A stretch of 64,000 nt of DNA from Beijerinckiaceae bacterium (GTDB lineage: Bacteria; Pseudomonadota; Alphaproteobacteria; Rhizobiales; Beijerinckiaceae), in the NCBI GenBank assembly GCA_027531565.1, contig JAPZSB010000005.1, forward strand, positions 434,001-498,000. The letters are read 5' to 3'. The notes below the pieces were generated by a model, which did no database searches, had not been told where the DNA came from, and saw nothing but the letters and a program-made list of their open reading frames with translations. Shown piece after piece: positions 47,776 through 56,685 of the stretch; position 1 is the first letter of the stretch, and each line of letters begins with the position of its first letter. The position numbers were made by a program, and so were the translations under genes.

Positions 47776-49527
47776 ATGGAAGAGCCGAAAAACCAGCGCT
47801 ATGCCGATCTCCGGCGGTTGGTCTCCGAGACCGGCCGCCGCTTCGTCTGGCGCTATGTCCTCGCCTTCCTGATGCTCGGCATCGTCTCGGCCACTACCGC
47901 CGCGACGGCATGGCTGATGAAGGACGTGATCAACGACGTCTTCATCGCCAAGAGCCAGTCGGCGCTGATCTTCGTCGCGACGGCAGTGCTGGTGATCTAT
48001 GTTGCCCGTGGTGCCGCTTCGTACGGGCAGGGCGTCATCCTCGCGCAGATCGGCAATGCCATCGTCGCGGATGGCCAGAAGCGCCTGGTTTCGTCCCTTC
48101 TGGCGCAGGAATTGCGCGGCATCCAGCAGCGCACCTCAAGTGAGGTCATCGCCAAGCAGGTGCTCTCCGCCGATGCGGCGCGGCAGATCCTGCAACTGCT
48201 GGTGACCGTGATCGGCCGCGACCTGCTGACCCTGATCGGCCTGATCGGCGTCATGATCGTGCAGGATCCGCTCGTTTCCTCGGTTGTCCTGCTTGCCCTC
48301 CCGGTGGCGGCGATCTTCATTGCCGGCCTCGGCGTCCGCGTCGGCAAGGTGCAGAAGAAGCAGGTCTCGATCGGCGTCACGCTGGCGGACCAGCTGCGGC
48401 AGATCATCCAGGGCTTCCGCGTGGTCAAGGCCTTCGGCGCCGAGCCGCGGCTGGGCGAGCGCCTCGATGCGGTCATCACCGACCAGCAGGCCAATGCCGA
48501 CCGCGCGGCGAAGCTGATGGCCCGCACCCAGCCGATCGTCGAGACGCTGGCCGGCATCGCGGTTGCGCTGGTCATCCTCTATGGCGGCTGGCGCGTGATC
48601 AGCCACGGCGCGACGCCCGGCGCGTTCTTCTCCTTCATCACCGCGCTGCTGCTGGCCTATGACCCGGCGCGGCGGCTGGCCAGCGCGCGTCTCCAGCTGG
48701 AACAGCATTTCGTCGGCCTTCGCCTGTTCTTCGAGATGATCGACGAGGTGCCCGAGCAGGCAGCCGGGCAGGGCCGCCCCCTCGCGCCCGGCCCCGGCGC
48801 CATCCGCCTGACGAATGTCACCTTCGCCTATCATCCCGGCGGCGATCCGGTTCTCCGGGATGTCACGCTCGACATTCCCGCCGGCCAGACGACCGCACTT
48901 GTCGGCGGCTCCGGCTCGGGCAAGTCGACCCTGCTCAGCCTGATCCTGAAATTCTGGGAACCGCAATCCGGGAGCCTGGCCCTCGATGGCCAGCCGCTCG
49001 CGGAGCTTGACGCGGCCAGCCTGCGCAACGCGATGGCCTATGTCGGGCAGGATACGTTCCTGTTCGACGGCTCGATCCGCGACAATATCGCCATCGGCAA
49101 GGCCGGCGCGACCGAAGACGAGATCCGCGAGGCCGCCCGCGCTGCGCAGGCCGATTCCTTCATCGAGGGCCTGCCTCTCGGCTATGATACGCCCGTGGGC
49201 GAACTGGCCGGCCGCCTTTCCGGTGGCCAGAAACAGCGCATCGCCATTGCCCGCGCCTTCCTGCGGGATGCCCCGATCCTGCTACTGGACGAGCCGACCG
49301 CCGCGCTCGACGCCCAGTCCGAAGATGCGCTGCGCCAGACCCTCGCCGATCTCTCGAAAGACCGCACCACCCTCATGGTGGCCCACCGGCTCGCCAGCAT
49401 CATGCATGCCGACCGGATCGTCGTGATCGAGCAGGGCCGTGTCATCGAGCAGGGCAGCCACGAGGCGCTGATGGCGCAGCCGGGAACCTATGCCAGCCTG
49501 TTCAGGCTCCAGATGGGAGGTCGCTGA
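47776..49527 (+). CDS. MsbA-like ABC exporter
   Basis: A 583-residue half-transporter: six-helix membrane domain at the N-terminus and one ATPase domain with GGSGSGKST, LSGGQKQR and ILLLDEP. It is of the MsbA/lipid exporter class. Starts ATG at 47776; the AAGGAGC at the aspS stop is about 19 bases away, and no closer good ribosome site is seen. It is the first gene of the polysaccharide locus, followed two bases later by the DUF268 gene, so a role in exporting lipid-linked glycan or lipid A is reasonable but inferred. Confidence 0.88.
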   Translation: MEEPKNQRYADLRRLVSETGRRFVWRYVLAFLMLGIVSATTAATAWLMKDVINDVFIAKSQSALIFVATAVLVIYVARGAASYGQGVILAQIGNAIVADGQKRLVSSLLAQELRGIQQRTSSEVIAKQVLSADAARQILQLLVTVIGRDLLTLIGLIGVMIVQDPLVSSVVLLALPVAAIFIAGLGVRVGKVQKKQVSIGVTLADQLRQIIQGFRVVKAFGAEPRLGERLDAVITDQQANADRAAKLMARTQPIVETLAGIAVALVILYGGWRVISHGATPGAFFSFITALLLAYDPARRLASARLQLEQHFVGLRLFFEMIDEVPEQAAGQGRPLAPGPGAIRLTNVTFAYHPGGDPVLRDVTLDIPAGQTTALVGGSGSGKSTLLSLILKFWEPQSGSLALDGQPLAELDAASLRNAMAYVGQDTFLFDGSIRDNIAIGKAGATEDEIREAARAAQADSFIEGLPLGYDTPVGELAGRLSGGQKQRIAIARAFLRDAPILLLDEPTAALDAQSEDALRQTLADLSKDRTTLMVAHRLASIMHADRIVVIEQGRVIEQGSHEALMAQPGTYASLFRLQMGGR

Positions 49528-49529
49528 CC

Positions 49530-50255
49530 ATGCAACCCAAGCAGATCATCAGGGCGATCCTGAGCCCGTCCTACCTGCGTGATCTCTTCCGTTTCCGCCG
49601 GACCTCGCGCGAACAGGGGCGTCCCGTGCCGAAATTCTCGAAGATCCGTCCGATCAACGAGGCCACCGGCACGACCGGGTTCGACACCCACTACGTCTAT
49701 CACACGGGCTGGGCCGCCCGTGTGCTTGCCCGGCTGAAGCCGGCGCACCATGTCGATATCGGCTCGTCGCTGTTTTTCGTCTCGAACGTCTCGGCCTTCA
49801 TCCCGATGACGCATTACGATTACCGGCCGCCGGCCTTCGCCATTCCCGGCGCCGATGTCGGCGCGGCGGACCTGCTGGCCCTGTCCTTTGCCGATGGCAG
49901 CATCCCGTCCCTGTCCTGCATGCATGTCATCGAGCATGTCGGCCTCGGCCGCTACGGCGATACGCTGGACCCTGCCGGCGATGCCCGGGCCTGCGCCGAG
50001 CTGAAGCGCGTGCTGGCGCCGGGTGGGCATCTGCTGTTCGTGACGCCGGTCGGGCGGCCGGAAATCCATTTCAACGCCCACCGGATCTACAGTTTCGAGG
50101 CGGTCATGGCCCTGTTCGAAGGGCTCGAACTGGCGGAATTCGCTCTGATCACCGACAAGCGCGACGGCGCGATGCTCGTCATGGATGCCGATCCCGCGCG
50201 TGTGGCCAGGCAGCGCTACGGTTGCGGCTGCTTCCTGTTCCGCAAGCCGGGCTGA
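49530..50255 (+). CDS. DUF268-type protein, methyltransferase-like
   Basis: A 241-residue protein resembling the DUF268 family, found in polysaccharide loci. The middle contains HVDIGSSLFFVSNVSAF, a SAM-domain-like start, SCMHVIEHVGLGRYGD, and ELKRVLAPGGHLLFVTPVG, the motif near the end of class I methyltransferase cores. Enzymatic activity is not established for the family. It is coupled to the MsbA-like exporter (2-base gap), and converges with the FkbM gene. Confidence 0.8.
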   Translation: MQPKQIIRAILSPSYLRDLFRFRRTSREQGRPVPKFSKIRPINEATGTTGFDTHYVYHTGWAARVLARLKPAHHVDIGSSLFFVSNVSAFIPMTHYDYRPPAFAIPGADVGAADLLALSFADGSIPSLSCMHVIEHVGLGRYGDTLDPAGDARACAELKRVLAPGGHLLFVTPVGRPEIHFNAHRIYSFEAVMALFEGLELAEFALITDKRDGAMLVMDADPARVARQRYGCGCFLFRKPG

Positions 50256-50267
50256 ACGGCCGGCGCT

Positions 50268-51029
50268 TCAGTCCCGCGTGAAGAGATAGGTCGTCTTGGC
50301 CTCGAAGGCCGGGAAGGGCAGGGCGCTCAGCCATTCCAGCCACGGCGCCGGCGTCACGCTCTTCTTGTGGACCCGATGTATCCGGAAGCCGCGGAACACA
50401 TCGAAGACCCGCTTCGTCATCGGGAAGGTCCTGTGCCAGCGCGGGTGCCCGCCGGCGGCAAAACGGGGATGGAACGAAACGAGCGCCGTCAGGTTGTCGC
50501 GGGCCAGCAGCGGCGCCAGGGTCGGCACGATGGCATATTCGGCGCCCTCGACATCGATCTTCACGAAAACCGGCCCTTCCGCCGGAAGCAGGGCGGCAAT
50601 CTCGGCCGGCGTGATCGTCGGCACCTCCCAGCTCACCGCCGAGCCGGTGTGGTGCACGCTCGACATGGAGTCGCCCTGCGCGGTCTTCGCCCCCATCCGG
50701 ACGGTGCCTGCCTCGGGCCAGACGGCCTTCTCGATTACCGTGATCCGCCCGGCGAGATCGGGATTGAGCGCGATATTCGCCTTGAACTCCTCAGCCGCGA
50801 CGGGGTCCGGCTCGAACGAGAAGACCTGTCGCGCCCGTGTGGCAGCAAAAAGCGAGACGGGCCCGATCCAGGCCCCGAAATCCAGCACGGTGGTCTCTGG
50901 CGTCAGGTTCCGGGCAATGGCCTCGAAGGTCGAGGCTTCCCAGATTCCCGCATTGACGCGGCCCCAGAACGCATCCTGGGGACCGGAGGACACCTCGAAG
51001 GTGGAATCATGCAGGTGGATCGTCGGCAC
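50268..51029 (-). CDS. FkbM family methyltransferase
   Basis: A 253-residue class I methyltransferase of the FkbM type, which O-methylates sugars or polyketides. SAM loop region VLDFGAWIGPVSLFAA (near residue 48), acidic end-of-strand-2 FEPDP and the FkbM hallmark PVFVKIDVEGAEYAIV are all present. Its start is GTG at 51029 with AAGGATG seven bases upstream. Located in the polysaccharide locus, so a methyl-sugar product is likely. Confidence 0.85.
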   Translation of the reverse strand: MPTIHLHDSTFEVSSGPQDAFWGRVNAGIWEASTFEAIARNLTPETTVLDFGAWIGPVSLFAATRARQVFSFEPDPVAAEEFKANIALNPDLAGRITVIEKAVWPEAGTVRMGAKTAQGDSMSSVHHTGSAVSWEVPTITPAEIAALLPAEGPVFVKIDVEGAEYAIVPTLAPLLARDNLTALVSFHPRFAAGGHPRWHRTFPMTKRVFDVFRGFRIHRVHKKSVTPAPWLEWLSALPFPAFEAKTTYLFTRD

Positions 51030-51112
51030 GGCGTCATCCTTCGCAGCCAGTCGGGCTCGGGGCGTTCAAAGCAGAAAATGCCCGGCCCTGCCACAGGAAA
51101 TCCGGGATCGGG

Positions 51113-52078
51113 CTAGACCAGGGTGAGGCGCCGTCCGGCGGCTTCAGCCCGTCGTGCCGTTTCATGATCGGCATTGCCAAGGAGAACAACCTCCTGCCCG
51201 GGATGTGCCGCGAGCAAGGCAGCCGCACTCTCGCTCGGACCGCCGACGACCAGCACCGGCGCCTGCGCCACCGCGCGGACGAGATCGCGCAGGGAATCGC
51301 GCCGGGGGTCCAGCACGCGGACGCCTGAAAGGTCGGGGCGGGCGGATGCAAGACGCGCCAGCAGTTCCGGCGCATGGCGCGCCGCATCCTCGCAGATCAG
51401 CACTGGCCCGGTCCCGGCCGGGGGCTCGCGGAGATAGAGCTGGGCGAGCCGCTCCTGCATCCGCGCCAATGCAGCCGGGGCGAGCGGCGGAACCGCCACC
51501 TCATCCAGCTGCATCACCCGGATCATTGAGGCCGGGCGGAACAGCTCGACCGGCCGATGCCGGAACACGCCATCCGAAATCGCATGCTGGAACACGAGTG
51601 TCCGGCCCATATTGAGCGTGACCATCAGCAGCGTGTCCGCCGGAACGCCCAGCACATCAAGCGCGAAGAAGCGCGGCAGCAAGCGCGTGACAAAGGCCCC
51701 GAAGGAACAATCGGCATCGGCGAAAAGCACAATCGCAGGTTCGCGCTCGATAATCCGCCCGCCGAGATAGGCGGTCACATCCGGCAGGCCGCGCGGCGCT
51801 TCATAGGGCAAGGCTGTGGGCAGGATCAGCCGCTTGCCGCGATGGTGCAGCTGGCCGCTGCCGGGGTCGATGTCGATCTCGCCGGCATGCCGCCGCCAGA
51901 GCCATCCGTCGGCGGCCGCGTCGGCCCGCCCGGTGATGTCCTGGCTGGTGATCCCGGAAGCCTCGGTCCGCGGCCAGAAGGGATGGACCACCCGGCTGAA
52001 ATGCGAGCGCCATTCACGCACCGGCTGGCTCGAATAGAGCCGCAGGGCCGCTTGAAACAGCGCTTGACTACCGGACAT
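51113..52078 (-). CDS. unknown protein in polysaccharide locus
   Basis: A 321-residue protein that I cannot assign. It has no signal peptide or membrane helix. FADADCSFGAFVTRLLPRFF (near residue 120) followed by a region of predicted alternating strands and helices recalls the GT61-type glycosyltransferase layout where a conserved H.......P motif precedes the donor domain, and the C-terminal half looks Rossmann-like (VLVVGGPSESAAALL). This is weak. GAGAGG precedes its ATG. It is 83 bases upstream of the FkbM gene on the same strand, and divergent from the next gene across a palindrome. Confidence 0.6.
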   Translation of the reverse strand: MSGSQALFQAALRLYSSQPVREWRSHFSRVVHPFWPRTEASGITSQDITGRADAAADGWLWRRHAGEIDIDPGSGQLHHRGKRLILPTALPYEAPRGLPDVTAYLGGRIIEREPAIVLFADADCSFGAFVTRLLPRFFALDVLGVPADTLLMVTLNMGRTLVFQHAISDGVFRHRPVELFRPASMIRVMQLDEVAVPPLAPAALARMQERLAQLYLREPPAGTGPVLICEDAARHAPELLARLASARPDLSGVRVLDPRRDSLRDLVRAVAQAPVLVVGGPSESAAALLAAHPGQEVVLLGNADHETARRAEAAGRRLTLV

Positions 52079-52143
52079 GGGCCTCTCATGACGAATTCAG
52101 CCGCTGTTTAGGCCATGCCAAGCAAGTTGAAAACATCAGAATT

Positions 52144-52158
52144 TATGCACCCTGCATA
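52144..52158. promoter_or_regulatory. palindrome between divergent polysaccharide genes
   Basis: TATGCA-CCC-TGCATA is a perfect 15-base inverted repeat in an AT-rich 114-base gap between divergent genes, 35 bases before the start at 52193. TATATT follows at 52157-52162. It is well placed as an operator that could act on both directions. Confidence 0.42.
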
Positions 52159-52192
52159 TATTGGCTGAAAAGTCGGAAACCGGGAAACCTCG

Positions 52193-52930
52193 ATGGCGCT
52201 TGAAGCCATAACCCTGAATGTGTTCTCCAACGTGGCCTCGGCGGATGCACGGGATTGCCTCGTCGCGGAAGCCGTCCGCTCCTATTTCACCTGCTTCGAC
52301 GGCGGGCGCGGTGCGCAGGAGACCACCATTCGTGTTTTCCTCGATCCGAAGCCGTTCCGCGCGAACCATGCCGCCTGGATCGACGCGATCCGGCAGGGCA
52401 CGCCCGGCCTCGAGATCGAGATCATCGAGACGCGCGGGCTGATCGACAGCTTCGTGAAATCGGTCGAGATGACCACCACGCCCTACGCGGTCCAACTGGA
52501 ACACGACTTCGTCTTCCTGCGCGACCGGATCCCGCACGGCCTTCCGGAAATGGTCGAGGAGATGCGCGCGCATCGCTTCAACTACATCCGCTTCAACAAG
52601 CGCCGGAACATCCGGCAGGGCTATGACCTGTTCCTCGAACCGGTCGAGGGCACGAAGGTGCCGCTCTGCCGCATCAACGGCCGGTCGAACAACCCGCAGA
52701 TCATCGATATCGGCTATTACCTCTCCGAGGTCGTGCCGTTGCTGAAGCGGCCGGACGGGGACCGGATCGGGCTTGAAGGCGGGCTTTGCCGCTACATGGG
52801 TGGCGGCCAGCTCTACGGCCCGCTTGGCTGGCCGAAGACGGTCCAGCACCTCGACGGGCGCGATGTCCGCTTCCGCGACCGCGTCGCCCGCAAGCTCTAT
52901 TTCTGGCGCAACCGGAAGAAGAGCGCCTGA
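52193..52930 (+). CDS. unknown protein, possible glycosyltransferase
   Basis: A 245-residue protein of unknown family. A GT-A-like beginning is suggested by the strand/helix order and QLEHDFVFLRD near residue 101, where an acidic cluster could serve as DxD-type metal ligand. Later features are HRFNYIRFNKRRNIRQG and YMGGGQLYGPLGWP. No membrane segment. It sits alone between divergent and convergent neighbours in the polysaccharide locus, which makes a sugar-related role likely; the assignment is an inference from context and one motif. Confidence 0.62.
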   Translation: MALEAITLNVFSNVASADARDCLVAEAVRSYFTCFDGGRGAQETTIRVFLDPKPFRANHAAWIDAIRQGTPGLEIEIIETRGLIDSFVKSVEMTTTPYAVQLEHDFVFLRDRIPHGLPEMVEEMRAHRFNYIRFNKRRNIRQGYDLFLEPVEGTKVPLCRINGRSNNPQIIDIGYYLSEVVPLLKRPDGDRIGLEGGLCRYMGGGQLYGPLGWPKTVQHLDGRDVRFRDRVARKLYFWRNRKKSA

Positions 52931-52946
52931 CGCAGCAGCGCGGCGC

Positions 52947-53822
52947 TCAGAGCATCACCCATCCTTCCGGGTAGAGATCGCCGATATAGGTCTTGCGCAG
53001 CGCATCCGGTGCGAGCCAGGCGCGCGGCGCGATCACCAGCTTGTCCGGCCGCGGATCAAACCACGCGCTCCACCAGCTGAAGGTGCTGTTGGCCATGATA
53101 TGCGCCCGCGCCCGGCTCATCAGGTAGAGATCCTCCGGCGCGGAATGGCCGGTCACGGCACGATAGGGCGTGCCGGGCGGGATCAGCGCCGGAATGGCCT
53201 CCGGCGTGTCGGTGAAGACGTAGATCTCGTCGATTGGCCGTGCTGCCCGCGCCAGGGCGATCGCATTGCGGTAATAGGCCATGCCGAGCGTGCCATGGAC
53301 GGCATTGAAATGCTGCGCAGCCTTGAAATCCCCGACCCGGAGATGCACGGCGAGACTCTCCGGCGCCATCGAGGCTGCGAAAGCGCGGGCCGCATCGCCG
53401 AGCTGCGGTTCAAGCGAGAAGGCGCGGCGGACATCGTCGGCGACCGGTGCGAAGTATTTCTCCGAATGGAAATAGCCGGAGAGATAGCAGGGGGCGGAAA
53501 GCGTCTCGAAACGCGGATCATAGGCATAATCGCGCTCGCGGAAGGCGCTGCCCTGCCAGCCGACCGGCGCCTTGGCCCGGCCGAAACTCAGCGCACGCCC
53601 GACGCGGTTGATCAGGCGCCCCGCACCCTCGCGCGGGCCTCCGACAACGCGGGCGCCATGGCCGAGCCCGTCCAGCGCATAGGCACGGCTGCCGGCGGCC
53701 CGGAAACGGGAAATGTCGAATTCCAGCGCGGCGCCTGTCCGCTGCGCAAGCGCGAAGCCGGCCGCAGCCTGAAACAGCTGGTTGCCGAGCCCCCCGAGAA
53801 GTTCAACGCGGATGACGGCCAT
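52947..53822 (-). CDS. GT11 alpha-1,2-fucosyltransferase-like protein
   Basis: A 291-residue member of glycosyltransferase family 11, which transfers fucose from GDP-fucose. The N-terminus VELLGGLGNQLFQAAAG, the HLRVGDF motif (family consensus HxRRGDY) and NSTFSWWSAWF match the three GT11 motifs. One arginine of the RRGD is Val here. No GDP-fucose genes are in the window. Four bases downstream of the SAM methyltransferase gene, same strand. Confidence 0.88.
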   Translation of the reverse strand: MAVIRVELLGGLGNQLFQAAAGFALAQRTGAALEFDISRFRAAGSRAYALDGLGHGARVVGGPREGAGRLINRVGRALSFGRAKAPVGWQGSAFRERDYAYDPRFETLSAPCYLSGYFHSEKYFAPVADDVRRAFSLEPQLGDAARAFAASMAPESLAVHLRVGDFKAAQHFNAVHGTLGMAYYRNAIALARAARPIDEIYVFTDTPEAIPALIPPGTPYRAVTGHSAPEDLYLMSRARAHIMANSTFSWWSAWFDPRPDKLVIAPRAWLAPDALRKTYIGDLYPEGWVML

Positions 53823-53826
53823 CGGC

Positions 53827-54555
53827 TTACCCCTGCCGGAGGAAGGGCAGGAAGCGCTTCCAGCGGTTGCGGCGCCGTTCTCGCTTGATCACCCGGATAT
53901 GATAGAGCCGGGGATGGACGGCATCGATCATCGCATCCGCCGCCTCGGCCGGGAACAGTCCGGCATGGCTTTCGGCGACATACAGGATCATGTTCTGCTG
54001 ATACCAGAACTCGACCCGGTCATCGGCCCAGACCGCCGAGCGCAGGGCTGTGCGCGGCGCATAGCCTTCACGGGCGAAGCGCTCCGCCCAGTAGGATTGC
54101 CACTGCTCGTTGCGATGCCCTTCACCGCCCTGGTTGGGAATGGCCGCCGAGAACAGAACGACCGGGGCCGACCGGCAGAGATAGCGGACGAGCCGGTCGC
54201 CGGCCTCGGGCGAGAGATGCTCAGCCACTTCGAGGGAGATCGCCAGATCGACCGGGCGGATCTCCGGCCAGTCGGCCGCCTCGAAATCGATCCGCTCGAA
54301 GGCTTCGGCCGGAATACGGAGCTGTTCGGAGCTGACCCACGGCCCGTCGAGTCCGCGCAATCCGGAAATCCCCAGATCCAAAGCCTCCCGAAGCCACGTG
54401 CCGACGCCGCAACCGACATCGAGCATCGAGGCCGGACGATACTGTTCGAGCAGGCGGCCGAGGACGATGCCAGCCGATCGCTGCGAATCCTCGGCAAAGC
54501 CCTCGAAAAAAGCCTTGTCATAGTGCTGGGCGCGTTCTTCGCTGCTGGTCGTCAT
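53827..54555 (-). CDS. SAM-dependent methyltransferase
   Basis: A 242-residue class I methyltransferase with SAM loop MLDVGCGVGTWLREAL near residues 43-58 and SLEVAEHLSPEAGD. The end is basic (IKRERRRNRWKRFLPFLRQ). Substrate unknown; the polysaccharide context suggests a sugar. It is first in a two-gene unit with the GT11 gene; the 149-base gap to divergent asnB should hold the promoters. Confidence 0.85.
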   Translation of the reverse strand: MTTSSEERAQHYDKAFFEGFAEDSQRSAGIVLGRLLEQYRPASMLDVGCGVGTWLREALDLGISGLRGLDGPWVSSEQLRIPAEAFERIDFEAADWPEIRPVDLAISLEVAEHLSPEAGDRLVRYLCRSAPVVLFSAAIPNQGGEGHRNEQWQSYWAERFAREGYAPRTALRSAVWADDRVEFWYQQNMILYVAESHAGLFPAEAADAMIDAVHPRLYHIRVIKRERRRNRWKRFLPFLRQG

Positions 54556-54704
54556 CGGCTCTTCCTGCCCGGAACGACGCGGCGGGAAGGCCCGCCGGGC
54601 TCCGTCGCGGCTTTACTTTACGCCGGACTAGGTACAAGGACGCGGGGACAAGTCAACTCGCCGGCCCGGGCCTTCCGCGGGCCGAACAGGCGTGGAGAAA
54701 CGGA

Positions 54705-56660
54705 ATGTGCGGCATTTCCGGACTGTTCCGGCAAGGTGGCCTGACGCCCCCGGACGTGCCGGCCCTCGAGCGCATGAACGAGGCGATCCGCCATCGTGGC
54801 CCCGATGACGAGGGCATCTGGTCGAGCGAGCCGCGCGGCATCGCCCTCGGCCAGCGCCGGCTTGCCATCCAGGATCTTTCGCCCGCCGGGGCCCAGCCCA
54901 TGCTCTCGGCTTCCGGACGCTACGCGATCACGCTCAATGGCGAGATCTACAATTTCCACGACCTCCGGGCCGAACTCGATGGCGCCGGCAAGGCCCCGGC
55001 CTGGCGCGGCCATTCCGACACCGAGGTGCTCCTCGCCGCCATCGAGGCCTTCGGGCTGGATGGCGCGCTGCCGCGCCTGCGCGGCATGTTCGCCTTCGCC
55101 CTCTATGACCACGAGGCCGGCACGCTGGCCCTCGCGCGTGACCCGATGGGCGAGAAGCCGCTCTTCTGGAGCGAGATCGACGGGGCACTGACCTTTGCTT
55201 CCGAACTCAAGGCGCTGAAGGCCCATCCGGCCTGGCGCGGCGATCTCGACCGGACCGCGCTGACCCAGTTTCTCCGCCATGGCTATATCGTCGCCCCTGC
55301 CACGCTGTACCGGTCCGCGCACAAGATCCGGCCCGGAAGCTACCGGCTGTTCGGCCCGGGCGAGGGCGGGGCGGGCCGCGAAGTGGTCTACTGGGACAGC
55401 CTCGCGGTCGCGGCGGAATGCAAGGCCAACCGCTTCCAGGGCTCGTTCGACGCGGCGACCGACGAACTGGATCGCCTGCTCCATGCCTCGATCCGGCGGC
55501 AGGTGATTGCCGATGTCCCGGTCGGCGCCTTTCTCTCTGGCGGGATCGATTCCTCCACCATCGCCGCGATCATGCAGGCGCAACGCTCACAACCGATCGA
55601 AACCTTCTCGCTGGGCTTCAAGGAGGCGGAATTCGATGAATCCCGCTTCGCGCGCGACATTGCCCGGCATCTCGGCACGTCCCATCACGAGATCCAGCTC
55701 TCGGGCCAGGATGCCTGCGATCTCGTCACCCGGATGCCGGCCACCTATGACGAGCCCTTCGCCGATCCGAGCCAGCTGCCGACCTGGCTGGTGACACGTT
55801 TCGCCCGCACCAAGGTGACGGTGGCGCTGTCGGGTGATGCCGGCGACGAGTTATTTGCCGGCTATGGTCGCTATCACTCGCTGCGGCGCAAATGGGACAG
55901 CGGGCTGAAAGGGCAGGGCCATCGCCTCGCGGCCGGCCTCTATTACCGCATGATCCGGCTCGGGCTGGTCCGGCCGGCCCTGATGCTCGGACGGACACAT
56001 CTCGGCAAGCGTTCCCTCCATGCCCTTGACCTGCGCCTGGCCGATCTCGAGGCGCCGATGCGGGCCGCGAATGCCGTCGAGGCCTATGAGCGGACATTTA
56101 CCGTGCTCGACCCTGCGCACCGCCTTGTGCGCGGCGCCATGCCGGCCTTCGAGCCGCTGGTCGGCATGCTGGCTGGACGGGCCGACTGGTCGGCCATGGA
56201 TCAGGCGACCGTGCTCGACGCCATGCGCTACCTGCCGGACGATATCCTCGTGAAGGTCGACCGGGCCGCGATGGCCCATAGCCTCGAGACGCGGATCCCG
56301 CTGCTCGACCCGGACATCATCCGCTTCGCCTGGTCACTGCCGGATGACCTGAAAATGCGCGGCCGGGAGCGCAAGGCGCTGCTGCGGGCCGTGCTCGGCC
56401 GCTATGTGCCGCGGACTCTCTGGGACCGGCCGAAACAGGGTTTCGGCATTCCCGCAGCGGACTGGCTCCGTGGGCCGTTCCGGACGCTGGCTTCGGATCT
56501 CTTCTCGAAGGAGCGGCTGAACCGGCAGGGTCTGCTCGACACGCCGCTGGTTCAGGCAGTCTGGGACGATTTCCTCGCCGGCGGACAGCGCCGGGTCAAC
56601 CTCATCTGGACGCTGTTCGTCGCGCAGCTCTATCTCGATGCCGAAGAACGGAACACCTGA
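54705..56660 (+). CDS. asnB: asparagine synthetase-like amidotransferase
   Basis: A 651-residue AsnB-family enzyme. Cys2 after MCGISGLF is the class II glutaminase nucleophile; the synthetase domain has the pyrophosphate loop SGGIDSST and SGDAGDELFAGYGRYH. Long members of this type are common in polysaccharide loci, where they may amidate a uronic acid; whether it makes asparagine or modifies a glycan is open. Full length for the class. Converges with the GT2 gene 25 bases on. Confidence 0.88.
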   Translation: MCGISGLFRQGGLTPPDVPALERMNEAIRHRGPDDEGIWSSEPRGIALGQRRLAIQDLSPAGAQPMLSASGRYAITLNGEIYNFHDLRAELDGAGKAPAWRGHSDTEVLLAAIEAFGLDGALPRLRGMFAFALYDHEAGTLALARDPMGEKPLFWSEIDGALTFASELKALKAHPAWRGDLDRTALTQFLRHGYIVAPATLYRSAHKIRPGSYRLFGPGEGGAGREVVYWDSLAVAAECKANRFQGSFDAATDELDRLLHASIRRQVIADVPVGAFLSGGIDSSTIAAIMQAQRSQPIETFSLGFKEAEFDESRFARDIARHLGTSHHEIQLSGQDACDLVTRMPATYDEPFADPSQLPTWLVTRFARTKVTVALSGDAGDELFAGYGRYHSLRRKWDSGLKGQGHRLAAGLYYRMIRLGLVRPALMLGRTHLGKRSLHALDLRLADLEAPMRAANAVEAYERTFTVLDPAHRLVRGAMPAFEPLVGMLAGRADWSAMDQATVLDAMRYLPDDILVKVDRAAMAHSLETRIPLLDPDIIRFAWSLPDDLKMRGRERKALLRAVLGRYVPRTLWDRPKQGFGIPAADWLRGPFRTLASDLFSKERLNRQGLLDTPLVQAVWDDFLAGGQRRVNLIWTLFVAQLYLDAEERNT

Positions 56661-56685
56661 ACGGAAAGCCTGATCCTTTGCGCCC

